The notes: generated by a model not told the origin, from the sequence alone. Counted from the first letter of the stretch, positions 17,350 to 25,856 are shown. The stretch is DNA of 64,000 nt from Fimadaptatus sp948467645 (GCA_948467645.1 CAOKFD010000001.1:1-64000), one strand, 5' to 3'. Numbers and translations are program-made.

Positions 17350-17490
17350 ATGGCTAACAAGATGACTTTCCAGCCCAAGACCCGCCAGCGTTCCAAGGTG
17401 CACGGTTTCCGCGCCCGCATGAAGACCAAGAACGGCCGCAATGTTCTGGCCCGTCGCCGCGCTCGTGGCCGCAAGGTACTGTCCGCGTAA
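17350..17490 (+). CDS. rpmH: 50S ribosomal protein L34
   Basis: 46-residue, very basic ribosomal protein that binds 23S rRNA. It has the invariant core MTFQPKTRQRSKVHGFRARM, then MKTKNGRNVLARRRARGR, and ends KVLSA. ATG 17350 follows GAAGGAG. It is the first gene of a conserved block with rnpA, yidD, yidC and jag. In most Firmicutes this block lies next to dnaA and the origin, but here uppP precedes it. Confidence 0.97.
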   Translation: MANKMTFQPKTRQRSKVHGFRARMKTKNGRNVLARRRARGRKVLSA

Positions 17491-17607
17491 TTTTTCCAAA
17501 TGAACGAAAAGCCGATTAAGGCCCCTTTGAACGGCCCCGTCGGGGTTGAGCGCTCCGGCGCTTCAGCCGTGACGCGGGCTGATTCATTAATTAAGCGGCG
17601 TTACCGA

Positions 17608-17964
17608 ATGGGACGCCGCCAATCGCTGCATCGCAATCAGCAGTTTCAATACGTATACCGGCGCGGCAAGTCGTCGGGCTGCACGCATTTTACGATGATA
17701 TACCTGCCCGGCAAGAACCTGCGCGTGGGCATATCGGTCAGCCGCAAGGTGGGCTGCGCTGTTGTGCGCAACCGCATACGCAGGCTTATGCGCGAAAATA
17801 TACGTCTGATGCAGTACGACATGCGCCCCGGCCAATATGTGTTTATTGCAAGAGCGCCCGCCGCTCAGGCGGACTATAAGACTTTCCATAAGTCTCTTAG
17901 ATACATATTCCGGCGCGAGGGGCTGCTATTGGAGGCAGAAAATGGCAGGCGGCAGGATTCTTAA
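17608..17964 (+). CDS. rnpA: Ribonuclease P protein component
   Basis: Basic protein that helps the RNase P RNA bind and cleave precursor tRNA 5' leaders; 118 aa from the chosen start. It begins with the family pattern GRRQSLHRNQQFQYVYRRG and has the RNR signature VGCAVVRNRIRRLMRE. The frame stays open to ATG 17500, ten bases after rpmH, which would add 36 residues. Neither start has a good Shine-Dalgarno site. The family pattern favours 17608, but an extension like those of a few rpmH-overlapping rnpA genes is not excluded. The 3' end overlaps yidD by 23 bp. Confidence 0.92.
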   Translation: MGRRQSLHRNQQFQYVYRRGKSSGCTHFTMIYLPGKNLRVGISVSRKVGCAVVRNRIRRLMRENIRLMQYDMRPGQYVFIARAPAAQADYKTFHKSLRYIFRREGLLLEAENGRRQDS

Positions 17965-18211
17965 GCCGATACGGGCGCTGTACAGGGGCATATGCTTTAT
18001 ACTAAAGGGTATACTTATTGCACTTATACAGTTCTACAGACACGTCATTTCGCCCATGTTCCCGCCGTGCTGTCGGTTTGTCCCCACATGCTCCGCCTAT
18101 GCGCTGGAAGCAGTCCGGCGCTATGGGCCGTTCAAGGGCGGATGGCTGGCCATTCGCCGCATTCTTCGCTGCCACCCGTTCAATCCGGGCGGCTATGATC
18201 CCGTGCCCTGA
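17942..18211 (+). CDS. yidD: Membrane protein insertion efficiency factor YidD
   Basis: 89-aa amphipathic membrane-associated protein thought to help YidC insert inner-membrane proteins. The family core is complete: FYRHVISPMFPPCCRFVPTC, then SAYALEAVRRYGPFKGGWLA and RILRCHPFNPGGYDPVP, with the conserved cysteines. ATG 17942 lies after GGAGG and inside the 3' end of rnpA, as in many bacteria. Confidence 0.95.
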   Translation: MAGGRILKPIRALYRGICFILKGILIALIQFYRHVISPMFPPCCRFVPTCSAYALEAVRRYGPFKGGWLAIRRILRCHPFNPGGYDPVP

Positions 18212-18249
18212 CGTAACAAGCTCAGCCATAACTGGAGGGTTTTGCTTAA

Positions 18250-19206
18250 ATGAGAAACATGCTCGTATCCATACTGCGGCCGCTGCTGGACACGATTTAC
18301 TGGATAGTGCCCAACTACGGCTGGGCAGTCGTCATATTCACCGTGCTTATCCGCGTGCTGCTTTTGCCGCTTGACATAAAGTCGCGCAGCTCGATGAAGC
18401 GCATGAACGACCTGAAGCCCAAGTTGGATGCCCTCAACGAAAAATACGCCAACGACCAGGAAAAGCTCCAGCGCAAGACCGCTGAACTTTACCGCAAGGA
18501 AAAGATAAACCCGATGAGCGGATGTCTGCCGCTGCTGATACAGTTCCCGCTGCTGTTCGGTATGCTGTGGGTCATGCAGGCCATAGCTTCCGAGCAGATC
18601 GTAAACATGCTGCAGGTGCTTCAGCAGGGCGGCGAACCCACCATGCAGAGCTGGCTGTGGGTAAAGAACGTATTCTGCTCCGACACGCTGTTTGCGGCCG
18701 TGATTCCGATAAGCCGCGACCTGAACTCGCTGCAGGTAACTGCCAACGTATCGCAGGAGCTTATCGATTCGCTAAAGGCGTTCGTAAACAACCCAGAGCT
18801 GTATAACCCCATAATGGTAAAGTACGGCGCGACCGTGGTCGATGGCATAGGCAACCTCATGCGCGCCGGCACGCTGCCCAAGTGGGAGATACTGCAGGTG
18901 CTCAATAACCCCAACGGCTATTACATTCTGCCCGTGCTGGCTGCGGCGACCCAGTTCCTTCAGACCAAGCTCAACCCCGCCGAAACCGCTCAGGCCAACG
19001 CCACCCCCGGCAAGCCCAACACCATGGGCATGTTCATGAAGTACTTCTTCCCGCTGATGTCGCTGTGGATCTGCTGCACGTCGAGCGCCGGCTTCTCGAT
19101 ATACTGGCTGACCTCCAACGTGATTGCGATACTTCAGAGCGTGTTCATCAACAAATACTTCGAGAAAAAAGAAGCTAAGGCCAAGGCTCAGGAGAACATT
19201 CAATGA
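18250..19206 (+). CDS. yidC: Membrane protein insertase YidC/OxaA/SpoIIIJ
   Basis: Inserts and folds inner-membrane proteins with or without SecYEG. 318 aa, the Gram-positive form without the large periplasmic domain. The conserved 60KD_IMP region starts at NYGWAVVIFTVLIRVLLLPLD (residues 18-38), continues through the basic cytoplasmic loop (KRMNDLKPKLDALNEKYAND) and PMSGCLPLLIQFPLLFGMLW, and ends in a basic tail (KYFEKKEAKAKAQ). There is no lipobox. An insertion of about 90 residues between TM2 and TM3 is longer than usual. Its stop overlaps the jag start (ATGA). Confidence 0.95.
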   Translation: MRNMLVSILRPLLDTIYWIVPNYGWAVVIFTVLIRVLLLPLDIKSRSSMKRMNDLKPKLDALNEKYANDQEKLQRKTAELYRKEKINPMSGCLPLLIQFPLLFGMLWVMQAIASEQIVNMLQVLQQGGEPTMQSWLWVKNVFCSDTLFAAVIPISRDLNSLQVTANVSQELIDSLKAFVNNPELYNPIMVKYGATVVDGIGNLMRAGTLPKWEILQVLNNPNGYYILPVLAAATQFLQTKLNPAETAQANATPGKPNTMGMFMKYFFPLMSLWICCTSSAGFSIYWLTSNVIAILQSVFINKYFEKKEAKAKAQENIQ

Positions 19207-20495
19207 GATCGATAGAGAGTACCGGCAAGACTGTCGAAGAAGCCGTACAGGCGGGACTGGGCAAGCTGGGTCTTGAACTGTCCGACGTTACGATTTCCGT
19301 GATAGAAGAGGGCAGCAAGGGATTTTTCGGTCTGTTCGGCGCAAAGCCCGCCAAGGTGCGCATAACCGAGCGCGATCAGGAGCCCGATATAGACATGTCG
19401 CAGATCTTGCGCCCTGGCGCTTCCACTCGCGTCTCCACCATCGCGGACAAGCCGCGCCAGCCTAAGCCGCAGGCTAAACCTCAGCCCGCAGCGCAGCCCA
19501 AGCCCCAGCAGCCCAAGCCAGCGCCGCAGCCGGTTAAGCCGCAGACGCAGACTGCGCCAGTTCAGGCAAAACCCGCTCCCGCCCCGGCAAAGCCGCAGAC
19601 ACCGGCTCAGGCTAAGCCCGCACCGGTTCAGCCTAAGCCCCAGCAGCCCAAGCCGCAGGCACAGCCCAAGGCCGACAAGCCGCAGGCCGCAAAGCCCGCG
19701 CAGCCTAAGCCGCAGCCGCCCAAGCCCCCGCGCGCGCCGCGTCCCGCACAGCCGCGCCCGGAGATCGCGCGTCCCGCCATACCCGACGGCCCGTTGCCCG
19801 ATCAGGATCCCGCGACGCTGAGCGAGCTGGGCAGGCGCGCATACGAGTATCTAGACAAGCTGACAAAGCTCATGGGCGTGCCGGTAAAGATATACGTGGC
19901 GGAAGCCGAGGGCAGCATGTCCATCAGCATGATGGGCGATACGCTGGGCATACTGATAGGCCGCCGCGGCGACACGCTGGACGCGCTGCAGTACCTGACC
20001 TCGCTGGAGGTCAACCGCGACCGCGACGAGTACGTGCGAGTATCGCTGGATACCGAGCATTACCGCGCCAAGCGCGAGGAGTCGCTTACCCGACTTGCCG
20101 CGCGCATGGCCGACCGCGTCGTCAAGACCGGCCGCAAGGTCGTGCTGGAACCGATGAATCCCTACGAGCGCCGCGTGCTGCACGCCACGCTGCAGGATCA
20201 TCCGTATGTGCAGACGCACTCCGAGGGCGACGAGCCCAACCGCCGCGTTGTGATCACGCTAAAGTCCGACGCGCCGCAGCCCGATGGCGATGCCGCGCGC
20301 CCCGCAAAGCGCGCGCCGCGTCCCGAGCGCCGCGATCAGAAGCCGGGCGAGCGTCAACCCAGACCCCCACGTGCCGACAAGCCGCGTCCCCCGCGCCCCG
20401 TGCGCCCGGAGAAGGACGCAGTTAAGCCCGCCGCGCCGGTAGATGTGCCTATGGCGCACGACGTGCCCGAAGACCCGACTGACGATACCATCTGA
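19203..20495 (+). CDS. jag: Jag/KhpB RNA-binding protein with long Pro-Lys-Gln linker
   Basis: Cytoplasmic RNA-binding protein that, with KhpA, affects cell division and wall synthesis in Firmicutes. 430 aa, about twice the usual length. Order: Jag-N domain (residues 1-52, EEGSKGFFGLFGAKPAKVRI); a low-complexity linker (about 80-190) built of repeated QPKPQ/KPAPA units; KH domain (about 205-280, GILIGRRGDTLDALQYLTSL); R3H domain (about 285-345, LEPMNPYERRVLHATLQ ... EPNRRVVI); and a second Pro/Arg/Lys-rich tail to the end. It starts on the yidC stop codon, and a terminator follows. Confidence 0.93.
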   Translation: MRSIESTGKTVEEAVQAGLGKLGLELSDVTISVIEEGSKGFFGLFGAKPAKVRITERDQEPDIDMSQILRPGASTRVSTIADKPRQPKPQAKPQPAAQPKPQQPKPAPQPVKPQTQTAPVQAKPAPAPAKPQTPAQAKPAPVQPKPQQPKPQAQPKADKPQAAKPAQPKPQPPKPPRAPRPAQPRPEIARPAIPDGPLPDQDPATLSELGRRAYEYLDKLTKLMGVPVKIYVAEAEGSMSISMMGDTLGILIGRRGDTLDALQYLTSLEVNRDRDEYVRVSLDTEHYRAKREESLTRLAARMADRVVKTGRKVVLEPMNPYERRVLHATLQDHPYVQTHSEGDEPNRRVVITLKSDAPQPDGDAARPAKRAPRPERRDQKPGERQPRPPRADKPRPPRPVRPEKDAVKPAAPVDVPMAHDVPEDPTDDTI

Positions 20496-20502
20496 TAGAT
20501 AA

Positions 20503-20552
20503 ACGGACTGTTCCGATGTGACTAATCATCATGCGGGACAGTCCGTTCTCTT
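20503..20552 (+). terminator. Terminator of the rpmH-jag operon
   Basis: Stem ACGGACTGT/ACAGTCCGT (arms near 20503-20514 and 20535-20546) followed by a T-rich stretch, immediately after jag. Confidence 0.7.
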
Positions 20553-20575
20553 TCACTATTTACGTTTTCCGTTGA

Positions 20576-20668
20576 CTAAACGTACATGACTTTACCGTTT
20601 GCCATGCCTATCCATTCATATCCGAATTGCTTCTGCTTGCAAAATTCCTCCAATTTGCTTACATAAGA
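20576..20668 (-). pseudogene. Possible remnant of a coding sequence (30 codons)
   Basis: On the minus strand a 30-codon open stretch bounded by stops encodes a protein-like string (KLEEFCKQKQFGYEWIGMAN, ending KVMYV). It has no start codon with a ribosome site except an internal TTG near GGAGG. Composition is unlike random non-coding DNA, but the family is not recognised. It may be the 3' end of a decayed gene or chance. Confidence 0.2.
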
Positions 20669-20701
20669 TCAGCGCGCCTTATGCGTACTTCCCGCTTCCG
20701 A

Positions 20702-21151
20702 TTACATCTTCTTACTGTACCAAAGATACAATGTACCCCACAGCGCCAGCGCCGCCAGCATGGTAAAGTACAGCGTGTAAAACACGGTCATGTTGTACAT
20801 CGTCGCAATCGCCGACGCAATACTCATCGCCGCCATGAATATCGTCGCAAAGCGGCGGCCCGCCTGACCGCATATCGCCGCGCGGCGCTCGTCGTTTTTC
20901 TCCACCATGTACTGCTTCATCTCGCCCGGCTCACGCAGCAGGCGGCGGTTGCGCACAATGCGCCATATCATCCAGCCCTGCCATACGAAAAGCAGTTTCT
21001 GCGTGCCCTCGGCCGCGCGCGTCCAGTCGCGCGAATCCAGCCAGCCCGTTTCGCCTAAAAATATTATCAGCGCCACTGACAGCACCAGCACTATTCCAAG
21101 CACTACGTTCTGCCGTTTAAGCGACTTTGCATAGTCCCTGACCACCATCAT
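20702..21151 (-). CDS. Small membrane protein paired with XRE regulator
   Basis: 149-aa protein with four hydrophobic segments: two near the N-terminus (VVLGIVLVLSVALIIFLG; KLLFVWQGWMIWRIV) and two at the C-terminus (FATIFMAAMSIASAIATMY; TLYFTMLAALALWGTLYLW), separated by a charged cytoplasmic loop. The family is not recognised. ATG 21151 overlaps the stop of the XRE gene (ATGA) behind GGAGG, so the two are translationally coupled. XRE/membrane-protein pairs of this kind are common in Firmicutes; the regulator likely controls this gene. Confidence 0.7.
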   Translation of the reverse strand: MMVVRDYAKSLKRQNVVLGIVLVLSVALIIFLGETGWLDSRDWTRAAEGTQKLLFVWQGWMIWRIVRNRRLLREPGEMKQYMVEKNDERRAAICGQAGRRFATIFMAAMSIASAIATMYNMTVFYTLYFTMLAALALWGTLYLWYSKKM

Positions 21152-21348
21152 TCCACCTCCGAAAAGTCGAAAACTTCCTCGATCGTCAGCCCGAAATAGT
21201 GCGCAATCTTGTACGCCAGCGGCAGCGACGCGACGTACTTGCCCACCTCGATGGACGTGATCGTCTGCCGCGTCGTACCCACCGCGCGCGCCAGCTCCTC
21301 CTGCGATATGCGCCTTTCGCGCCTGAGTTCCCGTATGCGCGTGTTCAT
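21148..21348 (-). CDS. XRE family (Cro/CI-type) transcriptional regulator
   Basis: 66-aa helix-turn-helix protein consisting of little but the DNA-binding domain (RIRELRRERRISQEELARAV, then GTTRQTITSIEVGKYVASLP, ending LTIEEVFDFSEVE). This is the YozG/short-HTH type that usually represses its own operon. ATG 21348 follows GGGAGG; the frame continues upstream without a better start. Its promoter is embedded in repeated TTTGCA/TGCAAA motifs that are likely operators. The partner is a small membrane protein. Confidence 0.88.
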   Translation of the reverse strand: MNTRIRELRRERRISQEELARAVGTTRQTITSIEVGKYVASLPLAYKIAHYFGLTIEEVFDFSEVE

Positions 21349-21370
21349 GCGCCGCACCTCCCATATATTT

Positions 21371-21440
21371 GCAAAGTTTGCTTTGCGAATATAGTATAGT
21401 AGACTTTGCATTTTTTGTCAAGTATGCTTTGCATTTTGCA
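21371..21440 (-). promoter_or_regulatory. Promoter and probable operators of the XRE/membrane-protein operon
   Basis: Minus strand TTGACA (complement 21416-21421), 17 bp, TATACT (complement 21393-21398). Around it are a palindrome GCAAAG-TTTG-CTTTGC (21371-21386) and direct repeats CTTTGCA at 21404-21410 and 21427-21433 plus TTTTGCA at 21434-21440. Spaced half-sites before, between and after the promoter elements suggest autoregulation by the XRE protein. Confidence 0.7.
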
Positions 21441-21443
21441 TAC

Positions 21444-21471
21444 AAAAAAGCGGGCTGATTAAAGCCCGCTT
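21444..21471 (-). terminator. Terminator of the BFD-like gene
   Basis: Minus-strand stem AGCGGGCT/AGCCCGCT (21449-21456 with 21463-21470) followed by TTTTTTG, 15 bp after the gene's stop. Confidence 0.75.
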
Positions 21472-21485
21472 AGCCAGATTGCCTT

Positions 21486-21683
21486 TCAGCGATTCATCAT
21501 CAGTTCGGATATAGCGTCGAGTATCTTATCGTGACAGCCGCCGCAGCCCGTGGTGCAGTGCGTGATCTTCTGCACCTCGACGAAAGTCTTTTCCACCTCG
21601 GGGAATGTCTTACAGCGATGCAGCGCATCCTCCACGTCGAACAGCGTAACCTTTTTGCACTTGCATATCAGTCGGTTTTCCAT
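21486..21683 (-). CDS. BFD-like [2Fe-2S] binding protein
   Basis: 65-aa protein of the bacterioferritin-associated ferredoxin (BFD) family, with cysteines in the pattern CKC near residue 8 and CTTGCGGC near 44, which bind a 2Fe-2S cluster. Stand-alone proteins of this size in Clostridia are linked to iron handling or act as domains split from larger redox enzymes; no iron gene is adjacent, so the partner is unknown. Own terminator; starts at ATG 21683 after GGAGG. Confidence 0.8.
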   Translation of the reverse strand: MENRLICKCKKVTLFDVEDALHRCKTFPEVEKTFVEVQKITHCTTGCGGCHDKILDAISELMMNR

Positions 21684-21766
21684 AACTCCGCCTCCATATC
21701 GTTTAATTATGTGCCATGTTCCGCACTTTTTGCGGCCACAATATTCTCTGTCTTATATATAACCAA

Positions 21767-21800
21767 ACGGCGGCGCATGAAACGCTTCATGCACCGCCGT
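21767..21800. terminator. Strong hairpin terminator after GH39 gene
   Basis: Long near-perfect inverted repeat ACGGCGG...CCGCCGT with inner CATGAA/TTCATG; T-rich on both sides (GGTT on minus, ATTTTTTC on plus). It ends the GH39 transcript coming from the right. Confidence 0.7.
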
Positions 21801-21818
21801 TGGAAATGATTTTTTCTA

Positions 21819-23156
21819 TTATGCCATAAGCAGAGCCACGTTGTAGCCGCCCATGTTTATTTCGGCATGGCCGTCAGTTACGCTTACGCTGCCCGCGTCG
21901 GTCAGGTCGTGGCGATTGTCGATCAGCTTTAGCTGCATATCGCCGTCCGGCAGGCCATCCAGCACGCACTTCTCGGCGCGCTTGCTGGTATTGACCAGCA
22001 TTATCGCGCGCTTGCCCTCGCCCCTGGCCGCCAGCGCGGTTATGTGGCCGCCCTGTATACTCAACTCGACCGCCTGGCCCAGCTTATACAGCTCGTTGAA
22101 CGCCTTAAACGGATAATACGCCTTGAACGGGCGCTCATGCACCGGGTCGAACATGCCGCCGTAAGACGTATTTACCTGACCGTCGTAATACGTCATAAGG
22201 CTCACGTCGCTTTCGCGGTGCATAACGCACATCATCTCGGCGATAAGCGCCGCGTCCCACAGCAGGCCGCGGTTGGCTATGCCCGGATTCCATTCGTTGA
22301 ATATGCTTTCAACGTTGTCAAGGCCGACGTCCGTAAGTATCTTGCGCGCGTACTGCGCAAACCGCACGTTGCGCCTTGCGTCGGCATAGCTGTGCCACGA
22401 GAAAAAGTCTATCGGCGCGCGGTGCGCGTCGCTGGTTATCCACGCGAGGAAGTCGCGCGCGAAATCGAGGAAGTACTGCGTGCGCTCGTCCACATTGGCG
22501 GCGGCCACGAGCTTCTCGTCATCGATTGCGTAGAAGCCGCAGCTCGCGTAGCCGCCCACCTTGATGTCAGGGAAGCGCGCTTTAAGTAGCTTTGCCGTGA
22601 CTTCGTACAGCTCGAAATACTGCTCCTTAGTACCGCGCCACATGGGGTTGTTCATCATGTCGGGCGAATTGTCCGGCTCGTTCCATATCTCCCAGTACTT
22701 TATATCATAATGGAAGCCGCTAGCCCAGCCCTCATTATAGTGCGCGATTATGTGCGCGCAGATTTCGGCCCACTTATGCGGATCCTTGGGCGGGATTATG
22801 CGATAGGCATTCAGCGCGTATGAATTTTCGATAGTCGCGCCCAGACGATAGAACGGCTCCGCACCCTGCTTCATCAGCTCTGCCAGCAGCCAGTCGGTAA
22901 AGGGAAAGTCATACGACGCGGGGTCGTCCACGTCCGCGTCGAAGTTGCGGAATATGTTTTCTATATCGACGAACACATACCCGCCGTAGCGCCCGCCAGT
23001 GTCGTGCAGCCGCGAATACGGTATTCCCGCCTCGCCCAGATAATGGAACAGCGCGTCGTCCGTGCCGAGTATGGGTGCGTTGCATATGCCGTGCAGCGGG
23101 CGCATGGGGCCGGTTACTTTTTCAAAATCGAATTTTATTTTGCCCAAAGCTCTCAC
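21819..23156 (-). CDS. Glycoside hydrolase family 39-type enzyme (beta-xylosidase-like)
   Basis: Retaining glycosidase with a TIM barrel, 445 aa. The acid/base Glu is in YWEIWNEPDN (about residue 160) and the nucleophile Glu in SIFNEWNPG (about 278), matching clan GH-A family 39. The C-terminal about 90 residues form a beta-sandwich. There is no signal peptide, so it acts on imported oligosaccharides, probably xylosides or related plant sugars; iduronidase-type activity of the same family is the alternative. It has its own promoter, and a GH2 enzyme lies directly upstream on the same strand. Confidence 0.8.
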   Translation of the reverse strand: MRALGKIKFDFEKVTGPMRPLHGICNAPILGTDDALFHYLGEAGIPYSRLHDTGGRYGGYVFVDIENIFRNFDADVDDPASYDFPFTDWLLAELMKQGAEPFYRLGATIENSYALNAYRIIPPKDPHKWAEICAHIIAHYNEGWASGFHYDIKYWEIWNEPDNSPDMMNNPMWRGTKEQYFELYEVTAKLLKARFPDIKVGGYASCGFYAIDDEKLVAAANVDERTQYFLDFARDFLAWITSDAHRAPIDFFSWHSYADARRNVRFAQYARKILTDVGLDNVESIFNEWNPGIANRGLLWDAALIAEMMCVMHRESDVSLMTYYDGQVNTSYGGMFDPVHERPFKAYYPFKAFNELYKLGQAVELSIQGGHITALAARGEGKRAIMLVNTSKRAEKCVLDGLPDGDMQLKLIDNRHDLTDAGSVSVTDGHAEINMGGYNVALLMA

Positions 23157-23184
23157 TCCTTAACATGCCGTTTAGCATATCCGC

Positions 23185-23213
23185 ATTATAGTGCATATGT
23201 GCCCCAGCGTCAA
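23185..23213 (-). promoter_or_regulatory. Promoter of the GH39 gene
   Basis: Minus strand TTGACG (23208-23213), 17 bp, TATAAT (23185-23190). Confidence 0.85.
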
Positions 23214-23233
23214 CTGCTTTTTTACACGCGCGC

Positions 23234-23282
23234 AAAAATCCGGCGCGCCGGGTCGGGGTACTCCCCCCCTGCCCGGCGCGCC
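23234..23282 (-). terminator. Terminator of the GH2 gene
   Basis: 11-bp GC-only stem GGCGCGCCGGG/CCCGGCGCGCC (23242-23252 with 23272-23282), followed on the minus strand by ATTTTTG. It contains the 8-bp palindrome GGCGCGCC in each arm. Confidence 0.8.
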
Positions 23283-23302
23283 GCGCACATTTCAGTTACC
23301 TG

Positions 23303-25711
23303 TTACTTTGTAGTCAGATTGATTATCGCCGCGGGCAGACCGCTCGCGGTCACGGCAAGCTCGATAGTGCCCGCACTGCGCCCGGCGCGCACCGCGATAA
23401 GCGCGCTGCCGTCGAATGTCATGCGCCTGCCCGTGCCATAGTCCTCGGTGGTGCAGGGATTGCCCGAACCGAAGCCCGCCAGCGTGCCCGCGCCCGATAC
23501 ATTCGCGGTCAGTTCAACCGGCGCATTCACTACCGGCACGCCGTCCGCATCGACGAGCTGTGCCTTAACAAAGCACAAATCCATGCCGTCGGCGCTAAAC
23601 TCAGGGCGGTCGGCGGTGAGCGCTATTCTGACCGCCTTGCCCGCTGTCTTTAGCTGAGTGCGCGCGATTTCCGCGCCGTCCTTTATCGCGACAGCCTCGA
23701 CTGTGCCCGGCTCGTATGCGACGGTCGCGAATGCCTTCAGCTTCTCAATCGGGGCGCTGGCGCACTTTTTGCCGTTTACGTAGAAGTCCACGCTGTCGCA
23801 GTCGGCGTATGCCTCCAGCTGCACCGGCTGGCCGACATACCTTTCGTCGAATGTCCAGTTCTGCTTAACGTCGGCCCAGTGCCAGCCCATGCCGTAATAC
23901 CTGACGCCGGTATGTTCCGGGTCGGTGGTGAACAGGTGTATGCCCTTGTCCAGCCCCCACAGTATCTTCCTGAAATAGCTCTGCGGGCGGCGGTTGCCGT
24001 CCAAATCCATATCGCCCTGATAGCAGCTCAGCCACGGGTACTGACCCATCAGCCCGTCGAGTGGCTCGTTCACGTCCCAGATAACGCGCCCCGCGCCGGC
24101 CTCGCCCAGATTATCGTACGCAGTCCAGATGAAGTCGCCGATTACGTTGCTGTTGGCTTCGACTGCCTTCCAGTAGTCGTATGTGGTGTAGGGATGCGTC
24201 TCGGTCGCGTGGATTATACGCTTGGGGAAGGTTATGCGGTCGCCCTCATACCTGTCCCACATGTAGTTGTAGCCCACTATGTCCAGCGCACTGGCGGGTT
24301 CAGCGGTCTGCTCGGCCCACAGGTCGTGACCGTCCACTATGCGCGGCATCTTGAGGTCTTCGGTCAGCATCTTCTTCCTGTCCATCTTGGGGCGGGGCTT
24401 GCCCGAGGGCTGAGGCGGCGTGTCCACGCCGCCGTGTATCGCCGACGTTATCGGGCGCGTCGGGTCGAGCGAGCGCACGAAGTCCGCCTGAACGCGCGCC
24501 CAGTATGCACCGTCCGACTTGCCGGTGATTTCGGGAATCTCATTGCCGATCGACCAGCAGTATATCGACGGGTGGTTGCGGTCGCGCTTGACCATCGACG
24601 CGGTGTCGAACTGCCACCAGTCCTTGAAGTACAGGTGGTAATCCAGCGTGTTCTTGCCCATGTTCCACATGTCGAACGATTCGTCCAGCACCAGCATGCC
24701 CAGCCGGTCGCAAACGTCCAGCATGGCGGTGGAGGGCGGGTTATGCGCGCAGCGTATCGCGTTGTAGCCCGCTTCCTTCAGTATTTCGATCTTGCGTTCC
24801 TCGGCGCGTGGGTATGCGCGCGAGCCGAGCAGCGTGTTATCGTGGTGTATGCAGCCGCCGCGCAGCTTAATTGGTTTGCCGTTTAGCCGCATACCGTTGT
24901 CGAAATCGATTTCAATCTTGCGTATGCCAACTTTGGTTTCGTATGTGTCGGTCACTTCGCCGTCGACGATTACTTCGGCCCTCAGCGTATACAGATTGGG
25001 CGAGTCGGTGTCCCACAGCTTGGGGTTATTTACGGTCAGCGTCGTTTCGACCGGCGTGTCGCCATCAGCCTTTAGCTGTGCATTGATCTCGCCCTCCGCC
25101 GCCTTGCAGCCGCACGGCGCATTTAGCGTGAGCGCGATCTTTGCCGCGCACTCTGCGCCGTCGTTGGTTACGTTTATCGCGACGTTGACCGTTGCTTTTT
25201 CGGCGCTCACATCTGGTGTGGTTACGAACAGCTCCCACGGCGCGATGCGCGCACGGCCGCCGACGTACAGCGCCACTTCGCGGAACAGACCGCCGCCGCT
25301 GTACCAGCGCGTGTTGGGCTGATACGATTCGGTGGATATGGACAGCATGTTAGGTATATCGCCCACGCGCAGGTGCTTTGTCAGATCGACCATGAATGCG
25401 GTGTATCCATATGGATGATGGAACAGCAGATCGTTGTTCAGTGTAACCTCGGCGTTCATATACGCGCCGTCTATGCCCAGCAGCACGGTCTTGCCCTGCC
25501 AGTCGGCTAAGGTTCTGAACTCCTTGCGATACGTCGCCTCGCCGCCGGGTATAAAGCCCGTGGCCGCACCGCCCACCGCGTCGGCACTGCGATGTTTGTT
25601 AAGGCAAAAATCGTCGGGCAGGTCTACATGCGTCGTGGGTTCGTTGTCGGCGAACCAGCGCGGCCGGCCGTCGATTCGGTTCCAGTCGAAGTTAAACGGT
25701 ATCTTTATCAT
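23303..25711 (-). CDS. Glycoside hydrolase family 2 (beta-galactosidase-like)
   Basis: Retaining exo-glycosidase of 802 aa. Domains in order: GH2 sugar-binding (1-190), Ig-like (about 190-285), and TIM barrel (about 286-590) with acid/base Glu in CWSIGNEIPE and nucleophile Glu in HATETHPYTTYDYW. Next come a DUF4982-like domain (about 620-690) and a C-terminal Ig-like domain (about 700-802, LVDADGVPVVNAPVELTANV). This layout is common in Bacteroidetes and Clostridia beta-galactosidase or beta-glucuronidase homologues; the substrate is not certain. No signal peptide. Own promoter and terminator. Confidence 0.85.
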   Translation of the reverse strand: MIKIPFNFDWNRIDGRPRWFADNEPTTHVDLPDDFCLNKHRSADAVGGAATGFIPGGEATYRKEFRTLADWQGKTVLLGIDGAYMNAEVTLNNDLLFHHPYGYTAFMVDLTKHLRVGDIPNMLSISTESYQPNTRWYSGGGLFREVALYVGGRARIAPWELFVTTPDVSAEKATVNVAINVTNDGAECAAKIALTLNAPCGCKAAEGEINAQLKADGDTPVETTLTVNNPKLWDTDSPNLYTLRAEVIVDGEVTDTYETKVGIRKIEIDFDNGMRLNGKPIKLRGGCIHHDNTLLGSRAYPRAEERKIEILKEAGYNAIRCAHNPPSTAMLDVCDRLGMLVLDESFDMWNMGKNTLDYHLYFKDWWQFDTASMVKRDRNHPSIYCWSIGNEIPEITGKSDGAYWARVQADFVRSLDPTRPITSAIHGGVDTPPQPSGKPRPKMDRKKMLTEDLKMPRIVDGHDLWAEQTAEPASALDIVGYNYMWDRYEGDRITFPKRIIHATETHPYTTYDYWKAVEANSNVIGDFIWTAYDNLGEAGAGRVIWDVNEPLDGLMGQYPWLSCYQGDMDLDGNRRPQSYFRKILWGLDKGIHLFTTDPEHTGVRYYGMGWHWADVKQNWTFDERYVGQPVQLEAYADCDSVDFYVNGKKCASAPIEKLKAFATVAYEPGTVEAVAIKDGAEIARTQLKTAGKAVRIALTADRPEFSADGMDLCFVKAQLVDADGVPVVNAPVELTANVSGAGTLAGFGSGNPCTTEDYGTGRRMTFDGSALIAVRAGRSAGTIELAVTASGLPAAIINLTTK

Positions 25712-25753
25712 GCTCCATCCCCCTTATGTATATTGTGTTTACCTATGGTATTT

Positions 25754-25782
25754 ATTTTACGTTATCTTCAGTTTCTTGTCAA
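25754..25782 (-). promoter_or_regulatory. Promoter of the GH2 gene
   Basis: Minus strand TTGACA (25777-25782), 17 bp, TAAAAT (25754-25759). Confidence 0.75.
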
Positions 25783-25827
25783 TCTATATGTCATTATATA
25801 GTTTAGGCATGTCCTCTTTTTAGCATA

Positions 25828-25856
25828 TTGACCTGCGCGGCGCATAATGGTACAAT
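25828..25856 (+). promoter_or_regulatory. Promoter of the zinc-ribbon membrane protein gene
   Basis: TTGACC (25828-25833), 17 bp, TACAAT (25851-25856), 34 bp before ATG 25891. Confidence 0.75.
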
